Assembly (NCBI GenBank): GCA_025526995.1
Contig: JAHLKG010000014.1
Location: forward strand, 682,001 to 746,000
Direction of reading: 5' to 3'
Source: Powellomyces hirtus
Lineage: Eukaryota; Chytridiomycota; Chytridiomycetes; Spizellomycetales; Powellomycetaceae
DNA length: 64,000 nt
Of this stretch, positions 54,901-64,000 are shown piece after piece (position 1 is the stretch's first letter; each line of letters opens with the position of its first letter). The position numbers were made by a program, and so were the translations under genes. The notes under the pieces were generated by a model. It saw only the letters and a list, made by a program, of their open reading frames with translations, was not told the origin of the DNA and ran no database searches.

Positions 54901-57417
54901 TGGGAGGGATAACAAGAACCTACGTGGGAGTCTCGACTTTCACTACTCGATACGACAGCATTGGATGACTGGGAGAATCGAGTAGCCGCGTACGATGTCG
55001 GCACACGACGAAATGACCCCATCGCTGCATACGCCGCCCGCACGCGGACTCAAGCAACGATCAACGAAGACGCCATGACATGGAAGCAAGCGATGAAAAC
55101 CCCTCAGAAGGAGGAATTTCTCAAAGCTGCACGCATTGAGTACCAATCCCTGGTAGACAACGGTACATGGGAGCTCACCAAGCGTCCACATAACAAGCGC
55201 GTGATCGGAACAACATGGGTCTTTTGAACGAAGGTCAATCCCGATGGCACCTTTAACAAGTTCAAAGCCAGAACAGTGGCTCAAGGCTTCTCTCAACAAC
55301 CTGGTCGCGACTTTGGTGATACATACTCACCTACGCTACCATTCACAGCGCTACGCCTCTTCTTGGCGTATTGTGTCCAGCACGGGCTGGACATCCACAG
55401 TATGGACGCTGTCACCGCCTTCCTTAACAGCAATATTGATAAGGATATCTATATCGAGCAGTTTGAGGGATTCGAAGATCCGGATCACCCCAAAGGCGAT
55501 TGGGTCCTGAAGCTACTGAAAGCTCTCTACGGCCTGAAGCAATCACCTCTTCTTTGGTATGAGACCTTGAAGACTGCACTGTTAAAGCTCGGCTACGAAG
55601 CGGTTTCTGTATGCCCGTGTATCTTTTTCAAGTACGCGACAGACGACCGTACACCTCCGTCGAACAACAACTTGGTCCTTATTCTGGTCTTCGTCAACGA
55701 CCTGCTTATTGCAGCGAAGGATCCGAAGATTCTGGCGAACAGCAAAATGGAGCTACATTCGAAGTTCAAGTTTACGGAACAAGGTCGCGTCACTAGTCAC
55801 CTTGGTCTCGTCTACAAATATGACTTCGATTCTCCTGTTCGTACCCTCGAAATCTCAAATGTCAAGTACATCGACGACGCTCTCGAACAATTCGGCATGA
55901 GCGATTGCCATCCTGTCTCCACTCCGTACGCCGTGTCAGTGCGTAACCAACAACCGGAGGATTCGACACCATTCACGAATTTAAAAACGTATCAGGAAGC
56001 AGTGGGGGTCCTCACTTGGGCCTCCATCACATGGCGATGGGATATGGCCACTGCAGTTGGTCACGTTGCGCGCTGCGTCGCCGCACCTACCAACTCCGAC
56101 TGGAACAATGTTAAGCGCATTTTCCGCTATTTGAAGGGTACCCTCGATTATGCCCTCAAGTTTACATCCGAACGAAATGATCCGCGTGGCTTATGCGTAT
56201 TCACGGATGCGGATTATGCAGGAGAACTCACCGACCGGACGTCCACTACAGGCATTTTGGCCCTTTACAATGGGTTTCCTGTTCTGTGGAAAAGCAGCAA
56301 GCAGAAGTGCACCGCCCAAAGTACGACCGAAGCGCAGTATATAGCTGCCAGTACCGGCCACAACGAAGCCAAATGGCTACGCCAACTCTTGGCGGAAGTT
56401 TTGGGACCTCAACCGGATTACAAATCTCGACCGGTCCCTTTACATGTCAATAATCAGAGCACAGGAGCCTTGATTCAGTCTAAGGCTATCAACCAACGCA
56501 CCAAACACATTGACGTTCGGTACCACGCTATACGCGATTTGTTTGCAAAGCAAATTATCAAAATCATCGACACCAATACGGACGATCAACTGGCGGACAT
56601 CTTCACGAAGCCTTTCCCAGCTATCAAACATAAGGACACTGTCCTGAAGATTACGAATGGGACTCATATATTTGATGAACGCATACGCAATGAGGGCGCG
56701 CCTACGGAAGCACATCGAGCTCAAGTGTTACTCGCTGAATATCAGGAGAATTACTCACAACACTGGCTTACCTCGACACCTACACCGCAATTGTGGAACC
56801 CGAAGCCATGCCCCCCAAGGAGGATGGGCCTGCCCCTCCTCCATCATCCTCATCGCTTGAGGGTGAGCGTCGGCTTGGAGAACTCGGTGGTCCCTCCAAC
56901 TCCTCGGCTTCCCCCTCCTCCTCCTCTTCCTCATCATTATATGGAGCTTCCCGCTGCAGAATGTCCCACATCCTCTTCACCTCCGCTGCAGACTTCTTGT
57001 CCGCAGTCTTCTTCTTCGCCTGGGCTGTACCCTTGCCCTTCCCAACCGCCAGCTTCCGGCTCCGCTGGTCCTCTAGTATGGACCTCAGTCCATCAAGCAT
57101 CCCAGTTGCCCGTGCACGACCAAGAGGCGTACCAGACCTCACCCGGTCCTTCACCCGGTCTTTGGCCTGCTCAATGTGACGTTCAAGGACCCCTTGACGG
57201 TCCTTGCGGTGGAACTGTCAGGCATACGCCACCGACATTGTTTGAATCTCCGCTCGGGACAACCCCGCAGTGGGTGCGCCTTCCACTGGCGCAGAGGGCA
57301 CCACTGCCGACGGCACAGCCGGAGCTGTGGTCGTCGCAGGAGCAGCTGCCGGCGGTCCCGTCTTTCTCGCCGTTTGCTTCGCCTTGCCCGAACCTGACAA
57401 CTACACCGGCCTATAGT
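51957..57417 (+). pseudogene. Copia C3 gag-pol pseudogene
   Basis: Open from 51957 to 54557, then frameshifted within the integrase (after about 54500). A TAA interrupts the chromodomain (about 54910) and a TGA precedes the reverse transcriptase core (about 55225). Catalytic positions are also hit: VFVNDLL in place of VFVDDLL, TEAQYIAAS in place of TEAEYIAAS, HVNNQS in place of HVDNQS. Most changes are transitions of the CG-to-TA type. It cannot produce active enzymes. Confidence 0.92.
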
Positions 57418-57469
57418 TAGAGCTTACGCCTCATTTGCACGGATCTCCTAGACGTACTCTAGCCATTCC
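56780..57469 (-). pseudogene. Broken antisense gene of copia element C3
   Basis: Same start (ATGGCTAGA, about 57465), donor GTACGT, CTCTAAC and acceptor GTGTAG as in C1 and C2. A TGA replaces the CGA/CAA codon after SVAYA, truncating exon 2 (about 57218). The remainder (57154-56780) stays open and similar to the intact copies. Confidence 0.65.
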
Positions 57470-57827
57470 TCGTATTCTTAAAATGTAATAAATGGGGGTG
57501 TTTGGGGGTGTGCGCGGGGATGTGTAGTTAAAAGTAGATAGAGCAACTCTCGCACTGCCAGACTGACAGGTCTGAGTGGGGGTGTTAGCGTGTACAGACT
57601 CTGTGATCGAGTCACGACTGCGCCATCGCAGGGCGTATCACGCGATCATGTGAACCCACGTGATCATCTCTGATATAAGTAGTTTTCCTTACATACTTAA
57701 TATATCGGTGGGACTTTTCTCTTTTTCTTTAATAGAGCGGGATTAAGTTACTTCGTTGTTTTGCTCAGTCAACTACCCTAAAAGCTTCCTCAACCATCTA
57801 CCCAGATACTCTCAGACCAACACGTAT

Positions 57828-59098
57828 GAAAGTTTATCAACAAGACTGCTAAAGCATAGTAGCACCCTACCGGCGAGAGCCAGAGCTTCAGATTTTTCGC
57901 AAAGTCTACAAATGCCCATAGCTGCATGATCTTGCCAAAGCCCCATTCCACCAAGACACGCATGGCACTCATCCGACGGTTGTATTCTGCTTCTGGTGGC
58001 GTCAGTTGCGCGCCTTTAAAACCAGATTTTTCTATTTTGATGATCTTGCACTTAATGCGCAACCACGGTTTGAGCGGATATGCAGGATCACCATAGACCA
58101 CGAATTGTTGATCAGAAAAGGTTGCGCAGCTTTGCATGAACCTCTTGATTCCACTTTCGCAAAGGATTCAAGAGTCGTGATGACGGCCAGGAAACGGACC
58201 AGCCAAATGCATAATCAGGCCGTCAGGCGCAATAACAGACTGAAACTTGAGGGCATGCTTCCGCTTGTTGCCATTGTATGCTTGACATTGATGGTGGAAA
58301 GGCCTTTGTAATATGGTTGACTGAAATACCGGCGGACTTCAAACAGAATACACGGTTGGGAGTCTAGTGTCTTATCATTGAAGGGAGCGGGAAGTACTCT
58401 ACTATTTATACTTTGCGCCTATTCTACTTATTGCAACAACTATCGAGCCGCTTTTCTTTTCATTGCGGATACAGCGGCTGGGCCGGCTGGGTACAAAGAC
58501 ACACCTTATCCTAATTGTAGGAGGCAGATAGATTAAGGCTTCTTCAGCCCTTATCGCTTACGAAAGCGGTTACTGGACGTGGGGCGTATGACAGCCTCGC
58601 ACGGTTCCGTCAATGAATCCGCACTTTTCAAAAATTGCATTGGCGTAGGTTGTAAAGCGTTGTTCTGAGAGCCAGCTGCTGGCCCCATCCAGTATGCGTT
58701 TGTGGCGCTCATAAAGCAGTAGTGTTGTAGCGCTTGTGATGGCACACAGCTGATGGATCGGGCGGTGAAACGTGTCAACTTGATCCTCAAAGCGGTTTGG
58801 ATACGACAGTCGACGCAGCGGCCTCATCGGCCGGCCATGCCCAGCGCTGGGTGGTGATCACTATGGCTGACATGCGCAACTCTTCCTGCACTAGCTGCAG
58901 CTCTGCGTATGTCTCAAAGCGGAACAAGCTGCGAAAGGTAGCGTCGGGAATGGCTCTGAGATCGACGCGGCGGTCAGGTGTTGCTGGTTGTCGAAAAAAC
59001 CGTGGGTTTTTGCACTCATGCAAGGCAAGCAGAAGCAGGTCGTCATCACTGGATGATTCAGAGTCCTCGCTTTCGTCTGTGGTGTTGTCCGCAAGCAT
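57828..59098 (-). pseudogene. PIF/Harbinger DDE transposase, interrupted
   Basis: Minus-strand start near 59098 (MLADNTTDESEDSESSSDDD, acidic). A frame change near 58830 is followed by LRRLSYPNRFEDQVDTFHRP and the first catalytic Asp in FIDGTVR. A solo LTR A (58307-58593) then interrupts it. After that come [19 protein letters not shown] and PGRHHDS with an in-frame TGA, the second Asp in VVYGDPAYPL, the Glu in VEWGFGKI and the C-terminal KNLKLWLSPVGCYY. The C-terminus ends at the copia insertion. All DDE residues can be placed, but the gene is dead. Confidence 0.85.
58307..58593 (-). repeat. Solo LTR A inside the Harbinger transposase
   Basis: 287 bp in minus orientation, TGTCATACGCCCCACG to CAACCATATTACA. 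The flanking 5-mers, GCCTT and GCCTC, agree at 4 of 5 positions, a slightly decayed TSD. Confidence 0.85.
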
Positions 59099-59521
59099 GG
59101 GAATGATCTAGAGATTTGCGACACAAGGAGACCTACTGGTGACCGTGTCCGACACTTTGTCCAGAAGCCTGAAATCGTTCGTTCTGAGAGCTACGGTTTC
59201 AGAGGCTTGAAAGCGTTGCAACAGAGGCTGCGAGAGCGTTGCAACATGCAGCCCAAGGCAATACATTGGTTCACCAGGTGTCTTTTTGCGCGCAAACTTT
59301 TTTTGAAAGCGTTCTCTGAGCTCGTTGGAACGGTTTGCACAAACTCTCTATCGTCTGTTGTGAAGGCCGTAAAGCCCGGCACGAAGTAGACATATATAGA
59401 ACAAGCGACGTAGAAAATGTATATTTATATTACGAGGTTCTATCTCCCGCCCGCGACAGACTCGAGGGCACGAAACTGGCACAATAAATATGACTGTAAC
59501 ATCCAAGACCTTCACTGTCCG

Positions 59522-61246
59522 CTAAGTCGTTGGGGGAACTTCCTTCAAGCACATTCCCTTGCCCTCCTGGCCCCATCCGTCAACGACATTGAGTGCAGCG
59601 CCCAAACTCCATCCCGTCTCCATGCCAGCAATCTTCTTGGCGGTCTTTAGAATCCGATCATCGGGAATGTCGTAGCCGATGCTCAACAGACCGTACATGA
59701 AGCCTAGATCTGTACACCACTCTGGGTCCTTGAACAGTCCCGCCGCTTCGGCGCCCGCCGTAGTGGCAAGTTCTTTTTCTGTGATTTTTCCAGAGCACAC
59801 TTTTTCCGCAGCGCCTCGCAGCTCGCCCACCGTAAATCCCTTCTCAGAAGCGACGAGTCCGAACGGCTCAGCGAATTTGTCGTAAAAGTACGAGAACGCG
59901 TAAATATCGTTGTCGGCAAAGCTGGCGGACAGGGATGGCTGATATTGTCCATCGAACGAGCACGATTTACTCTTGCCCGCCGTGGGAGCCAGACACATGG
60001 CCTTGTCAAAGAGATTCTTCTGAATGAACGCGTGGCACTCTTCGTGCCCGCTGCCAGTGCCTTCCATGTGGTAAACCTGGTCGTCGTCATCGGTATAGGT
60101 ATCGGTGTGCCCCACCGCGTAACATGGAAACTTGTTATCAGCAACCCCAGCCTTTTTGATGCGCTTTCGGCCCTGCATGAGGCCATAGCCGTCATACGAG
60201 TGTTGATAAAGAACGTATTTGTGTTTCCCAAACCTGAGCTCGTACTTGTGGTCTCCTGGTTCCATGGGTTCGGACGAGTGTGGCTCGAATACAATCTGAG
60301 TGGATCCTCCACCGAGATCCATGATTGCGGCTGTTGGCAAGCGCGGCTCCTGTCCAATCCGCTTCAGCAGGTAGTTGACGGTGATCCACGCGTACACACC
60401 TGAAGAAAGGAACGTTAACATCACCTACTGAGCAAAGCGGCTGTGGTGCGGGATGCATTGCGCGCTCACCCTCGTCTTTTCCTGGCATGATCTCCACACC
60501 GTTCGGCTCCACCATTGCGAACGGATATTGGGTTTGCAGTTTGCGACGGACCGCCTCGAGGATCTTGTCGCCCTTTCCGTCCTTCAGCATCCGCAATCCC
60601 GCGGTTGCTTTGACGGAGACCGGCGTACACTTCCTCGAGTCCTCTGGGACGTGCTTCAAAGCAATCCGCAGCAAAGGGTCCAGAGAGTCTGCAGCTTCTT
60701 CTGGCGTAATGTAGGTGGGCGAACTGAGTCCCGGTTTCAGCTGCTCGAACACTTCATCTTCCAGACTCGGCGACGGTCCATGACAATGGTTGAAACGGTA
60801 AATGTGGATACGCGACCCCGTCGATCCGGCGTCGATCATCAACCCATACTGGAGCGCCGGCCTGTCTGGATGCGGATTCGGGCATGAATTGCCCCCCAGT
60901 GCACTATTCACACTATTCAGAGCTGATTCAACAACGCGACCAGGTGTCTTCAATCGTTCTGGTTCTGAGTCACCGACCCAGTAAAACAATGCCAAACCGG
61001 AACCAACCCGTTCAGCGTGATAGACTAGAGTCACCGGGAAGGGTTACCTTACCTACCTTGCAGCATCCAGTATGCGCCGACCAGTAGTATTAGCAGGCCA
61101 ATGAGAAGCTTTCCCAACAAGCCAAAGCCCCTCGGCATGCGCAATCCTTTCCTAGGGTGTAACGTGTGGTGAGGGAGAGAGACATGCTTTCCGTAAGACA
61201 TGTCGTTTGAATCCCGACGCTTTGACATCCGGAGCCGATCAGACAT
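59522..61246 (-). CDS. GDA1: Guanosine diphosphatase GDA1 (Golgi nucleoside diphosphatase)
   Basis: Three exons: 61246-61057, 60964-60470 and 60399-59522, joining in frame to 520 residues (yeast Gda1 518). Introns have donors GTAGGT and GTGAGC and acceptors CTCAG and TTCAG. The N-terminus is cytosolic and basic, followed by one signal-anchor helix (LLGKLLIGLLILLVGAYWML), as in Golgi type II proteins. The apyrase conserved regions are all visible: DAGSTGSRIHIYRF, KATAGLRML, GVYAWITVNYLL, MDLGGGSTQIVFEP and GWSLGAALNVVDG. The enzyme hydrolyses GDP/UDP to NMP in the Golgi lumen, which drives nucleotide-sugar antiport for glycosylation. It is functionally linked to OST4 only in the broad sense of glycosylation. 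Confidence 0.95.
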
Positions 61247-61444
61247 ATATTGGTGAAGAACGGAGACGTCGAATAACTGGTACTATCTGTCTCTAGCATA
61301 TATGGGACGCTTGGAGAACGTACGGCTCGAGCAGCGACGGCAGTGTCAAAACTACAAAAAGCGACAGGCGCGATGACTGCGCCCGAACAGTCATCCGTTG
61401 CAACGTTCCCATTCCCTTTGGCTCGACAAAGAAGATCCCTATAT
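61247..61444. promoter_or_regulatory. Shared promoter of GDA1 and ATG5
   Basis: About 200 bp between the GDA1 start (minus) and the preferred ATG5 start (plus), so the two genes are probably transcribed from one bidirectional promoter. Two further in-frame ATGs (61343, 61373) lie here, so ATG5 could begin earlier. Confidence 0.5.
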
Positions 61445-62716
61445 ATGCAGCACATAGACTCGCCCGTCGCCCAAAAGCTGTGGGACGGCCAGGTGCCGCT
61501 GCGCATATCTCTACATCCGCAAGACGCTTCCGCCTTGAACGCAAGCAATTATTCCTGCTTCTCCCAATACGTGAGTGCACGCTTCCCCCCCCCCCCCCCC
61601 CCTCCCATCTTCTCGCTTGGTTGACAGGCGAAAGCTGGCAAAGAGTCGCAGGATTGAGTTGGATGCGAGTGCTGCTCAACTGGCCTGACATATGCCACTT
61701 CTCTGAAGCTCTCCGTGCATCGTTTCAGCTATCTGCCTCTCATCGCAAGTGAAGTCCGCCGCTTCTTTGTCGAAAACACCAACTTGGGTTTCAGTGGAAG
61801 CGATGCGGAAGTATGGTTCGAATGCCAGGGAATTCCGTTGAAATGGTAACGATGCAAAAGGTTTTGCTGCATTCGCTGCGTCCGGTTGCTCAAGCAAGGG
61901 GCTCGTACAGGCACTATCCTGTCGGGTTATTGTGCGACTATCAGATGGCAGATATCGATCATTCTGCTGGCCCGCTGCCGTGGCACATCACCGTGCATTT
62001 TCTCAACTTCCCCGCTGATAAGCTTATTCGCGTCAGTCCGGATTCGTCCATTCCGTCAATACGCGACGCTTTCATGTCTATGGTCAAAGAGGTACAGAAC
62101 TCCCAAGCGACAAACCGAACTGACTACGAAAAGCAGACTTATTCACCATCAGTTTTACAACATGTTTGGATTAGGCTGACTTTATGAGGAACGGAACCAT
62201 TAAAAAGGTCATGGGTCTGTCAAAACAAGATCAGACCCAACTTTGGGATTCGCTCGTCAGCCACAGCTTCGAAGAGTTCTGGCACGTCAACTCACAGCTG
62301 ATCGTAAGCGAGAACACCTGGCCGAGATATGTTCCATTGAGGATATATGTCCCTGGGCTACCGGTAATACAAGAACCCATCCCATCGATTGATGAAGAAA
62401 CGGGTATGTGCTATTTCCATGACATAGCGTTGTATCAAAGCGCAACAGAAACCGGATATCTCATGCATATGCCAATGACATTTCAGATCAGCCATACACT
62501 CTCAGACATGTTCTGGCTAGCGTTCTTCCACAGTACTTCAAACCGCGGGCAGACGGGGACGCATCACGAAGAGGTTCGGCAGACAGCATGAAACGAGCGC
62601 CGGACGCGGTTGCTTTGCTCCATGGCATAGAGGCTCCTCTTGGGGTTCCTCTTGTCTGGCTAAGTCAGAACTGTTCCTACCCAGACAACTTTCTTCACAT
62701 TGTAATACGCATATGA
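61445..62716 (+). CDS. ATG5: Autophagy protein ATG5
   Basis: Five or so exons. Exon 1 ends at 61570 (SPVAQKLWDGQVPLRISL). Exon 2 (acceptor uncertain, about 61670-61690) gives HRFSYLPLIASEVRRFF and WFECQGIPLKW. Exon 3 gives YPVGLLCDYQ and LPWHITVHFLNFP. Exon 4 gives ADFMRNGTIKKVMGLSKQDQ, FEEFWHVN and YVPLRIYVPG. The last exon begins after TTTCAG (about 62487) with QPYTLRHVLASVLPQYF and ends HGIEAPLGVPLVWLSQNC ... YPDNFLHIVIRI at 62716. This is the whole ATG5 fold: two ubiquitin-like domains and a helix-rich part. ATG5 is conjugated to ATG12 through a lysine and acts as the E3-like enzyme for ATG8 lipidation. Similarity to animal ATG5 is unusually clear. Confidence 0.92.
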
Positions 62717-62891
62717 TTTCGTTTTTTCCTCTTGATCACTACAACAAAGTGTTACATGACATGCCCAGAGATGAAATAATGCGGGAGTTCGCCGTTACTG
62801 CCAAGGGGCAGGAACGGAACGTGCCCGGTATCGTACCTATGCAGGCACAAATTGATATAGATATATATGGATATATACTTTCACATCCGCT

Positions 62892-63488
62892 TCAAGCCGA
62901 GATGGCTTTAGGGTTGGAGTTGGATGTGGCTGTGGCGGCTGGGTCGGGGGTGGGACCACTCCCTGTGAAGGCCTTTCGCATGAGAGCCTTCAGGTCTTTC
63001 ATGCTGGAAGCCTTTTCCAAGAGTACTTGGATGGACTTGCGTCTGCGGGCGGGTGCTTTGCGTTCAGGACGATCCATTGGGACCTCGCCGTCATCAGCGG
63101 CCAATGCCACGGTGGGAATGGCGTTCGTGGAGGTAGCGGCCGAGTTTGCGGTGGAAGCAGACAAGCCGAATGTCGAGAGCGACTCCATCTTGATGGGCTG
63201 TGGGAGGTTGGCGCCAGCACACTTGAGGGTATCGTAGGCGCGCTGCACCCACTCTTTGTCACCGATCCACCAAGCCGGTTCGACGTCAGCGGCCGCGTCC
63301 ACGCCGCCAGGGTCCTCATCGGTGGCGGCCAAACGCTCGTTCAGGATATCATGGACCAACGGGTGGTGCAATGCATGTGAGAATTGAGTCTTCTTGTAGT
63401 AGTCAAACAGCCGTGGTTCGGCGAGGAGCGGGTGTTGGGGAATGACGCCTGGGTGATGATCGTCGACACTAGCTATGACGTCCAACAT
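62892..63488 (-). CDS. Unknown single-exon protein (198 aa)
   Basis: Starts MLDVIASVDDHHPGVIPQHP and is uninterrupted to the stop at 62892. The first half looks globular (PRLFDYYKKTQFSHALHHPL, WWIGDKEWVQRAYDTLKCAG). The second half is Ala/Thr/Pro-rich with a basic patch (RPERKAPARRRKSIQVLLEK). I do not recognise a family. It is convergent with ATG5, 175 bp apart, and the leader contains a (GT)n tract (63524-63548). Confidence 0.6.
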   Translation of the reverse strand: MLDVIASVDDHHPGVIPQHPLLAEPRLFDYYKKTQFSHALHHPLVHDILNERLAATDEDPGGVDAAADVEPAWWIGDKEWVQRAYDTLKCAGANLPQPIKMESLSTFGLSASTANSAATSTNAIPTVALAADDGEVPMDRPERKAPARRRKSIQVLLEKASSMKDLKALMRKAFTGSGPTPDPAATATSNSNPKAISA

Positions 63489-63948
63489 TGTTGGTTGGGT
63501 AGTTGCTAAACTATGTGCTGTGTATCGTGTGTGTGCGTGTGTGTGTGCAGATCCAGTTGTGATATGTTTGGGGGTGTTTGTATCAAAATTGTGACTTCCA
63601 AAACTGAGTATGCTATGCTACCGATCGGTAGGAGGTGGGTGGGTGAGCAAGGGGAGAAGAGAGGCCAGTCAGATGTGGATCGCGTGGTGTGGGCGGAGGG
63701 CGGAGGGATATGTAGTTAAGTGGTCTGCGTTTTGAGATCAGTTTGTTCTATGGCCTTGAATTGAGTGACTGTTTGTACAGCCAGATAAGCAGGGCAAAAC
63801 AAACAAAAGGAATGGGCGGGGTTTGTGTCTTACGCAAGCAACGCGATCGCTTACGAGAGCAATTCCATCCCATTCTAGCGCATGTGCCATCTCTCTCTCT
63901 CTCTCCATCTTCTTCTTTTCCTACTAGCCTTTCTCCATTAGCGCCGCC
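63489..63948. promoter_or_regulatory. Divergent intergenic region at the right edge
   Basis: Contains the (TG)n microsatellite at 63524-63548 and a (CT)n pyrimidine tract at 63891-63925 directly before the next start codon. Both are typical of fungal promoters. No gene is seen. Confidence 0.4.
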
Positions 63949-64000
63949 ATGCTTTCACTCCCTCCTTCTTCTTCGGCGTCTTCTGATGTTCACATCGCCC
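63949..64000 (+). CDS. Start of a gene cut by the window edge
   Basis: ATG in the context GCCGCCATGC (a strong Kozak match) after a CT-rich leader, followed by 17 open codons (MLSLPPSSSASSDVHIA) to the window end. Too short to identify. Confidence 0.4.
   Translation, partial: MLSLPPSSSASSDVHIA

Larger units (their letters stand above)
51659..57822 (+). mobile_element. Ty1/copia element C3, decayed and mosaic
   Basis: 5' LTR 51659-51902 (244 bp, like the C1 5' LTR, left flank GAACT = complement of AGTTC) and 3' LTR 57583-57822 (240 bp, like the C2 5' LTR, right flank CGTAT). The primer-binding site has a mutation (GGTTGTGAGCCC). The first about 1.7 kb of the internal region is nearly intact and C1-like; the rest carries many C-to-T and G-to-A changes, stops and a frameshift. 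Confidence 0.9.
42998..59349. mobile_element. PIF/Harbinger DNA transposon, split by nested retroelements
   Basis: Inverted termini AGAGAGTTTGTGCAAACCGT... at the left (42998-43036) and right (59310-59349) match over 39-40 bp with one indel. The flanking ATC on both sides (42995-42997, 59350-59352) is the 3-bp TSD of this superfamily. The element encodes two convergent genes: a Myb/SANT-like ORF1 (+) at the left and a DDE transposase (-) at the right. Without insertions it would be about 2.3 kb. A copia array (44281-57822, TSD CGTAT) sits between the genes, a solo copia LTR (TSD GGAAC) in ORF1, and a solo LTR A in the transposase. Confidence 0.85.

Overview
This is a 64 kb piece of a fungal nuclear genome. 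It has intron-rich genes with short introns (about 50-100 bp, GTRNGT donors), fungal housekeeping proteins (OST4, PAC1/LIS1, GDA1, ATG5) and TTAGGG-type telomeric motifs. An animal-like ATG5 C-terminus, a BRWD/PHIP-type WD40-bromodomain protein and a coiled-coil protein whose C-terminus resembles ciliary CCDC148 point weakly to an early-diverging, perhaps zoosporic, fungus rather than to Dikarya. That is inference; the species cannot be named from the sequence. All exon boundaries were read by eye.

Layout. 0-12.3 kb is a gene island: the OST4 mini-protein (+), a multi-exon coiled-coil gene (-), PAC1 (+) and a large BRWD/PHIP-like gene (-). 12.7-20 kb is a graveyard of transposable elements: a PIF1-helicase remnant; a broken Ty3-like element (LTR family A) split by a solo LTR and by a complete 1.45 kb non-autonomous LTR element (family B); an unrecognised two-exon gene; a TA-flanked MITE; and a solo LTR A with perfect TSD. 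20-26 kb is AT-rich repeat territory: a 1.66 kb duplicated unit, an inverted repeat with acidic ORFs in both arms split by a solo gypsy LTR, interstitial telomeric repeats, and a duplicated exon-like module. 26.2-34.1 kb is a young, complete Ty3/gypsy chromovirus (TSD CCCTT, LTRs nearly identical). 36.3-59.3 kb is a nest of three Ty1/copia elements (C1 minus, C2 plus, C3 plus and decayed) plus a solo copia LTR, inserted in and beside a PIF/Harbinger DNA transposon whose 40-bp TIRs and 3-bp TSD can still be seen. A near-perfect inverted duplication is embedded in the nest. 59.5-64 kb returns to genes: GDA1 (-) and ATG5 (+) diverge from a shared promoter, followed by an unknown gene (-) and the start of another (+) at the window edge.

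Main discovery candidates. Both high-copy LTR families carry a spliced protein-coding gene in antisense orientation just inside the 3' LTR. In the gypsy element it is a four-exon RING-like Cys/His-rich protein (26861-27611). In copia it is a two-exon basic/acidic protein whose intron and reading frame are conserved in two copies, with the splice sites conserved in all three. In addition, the copia Pol has a chromodomain between integrase and reverse transcriptase, a position and superfamily in which I do not expect one, and its primer-binding site is a 14-nt complement of the initiator tRNA-Met anticodon arm.
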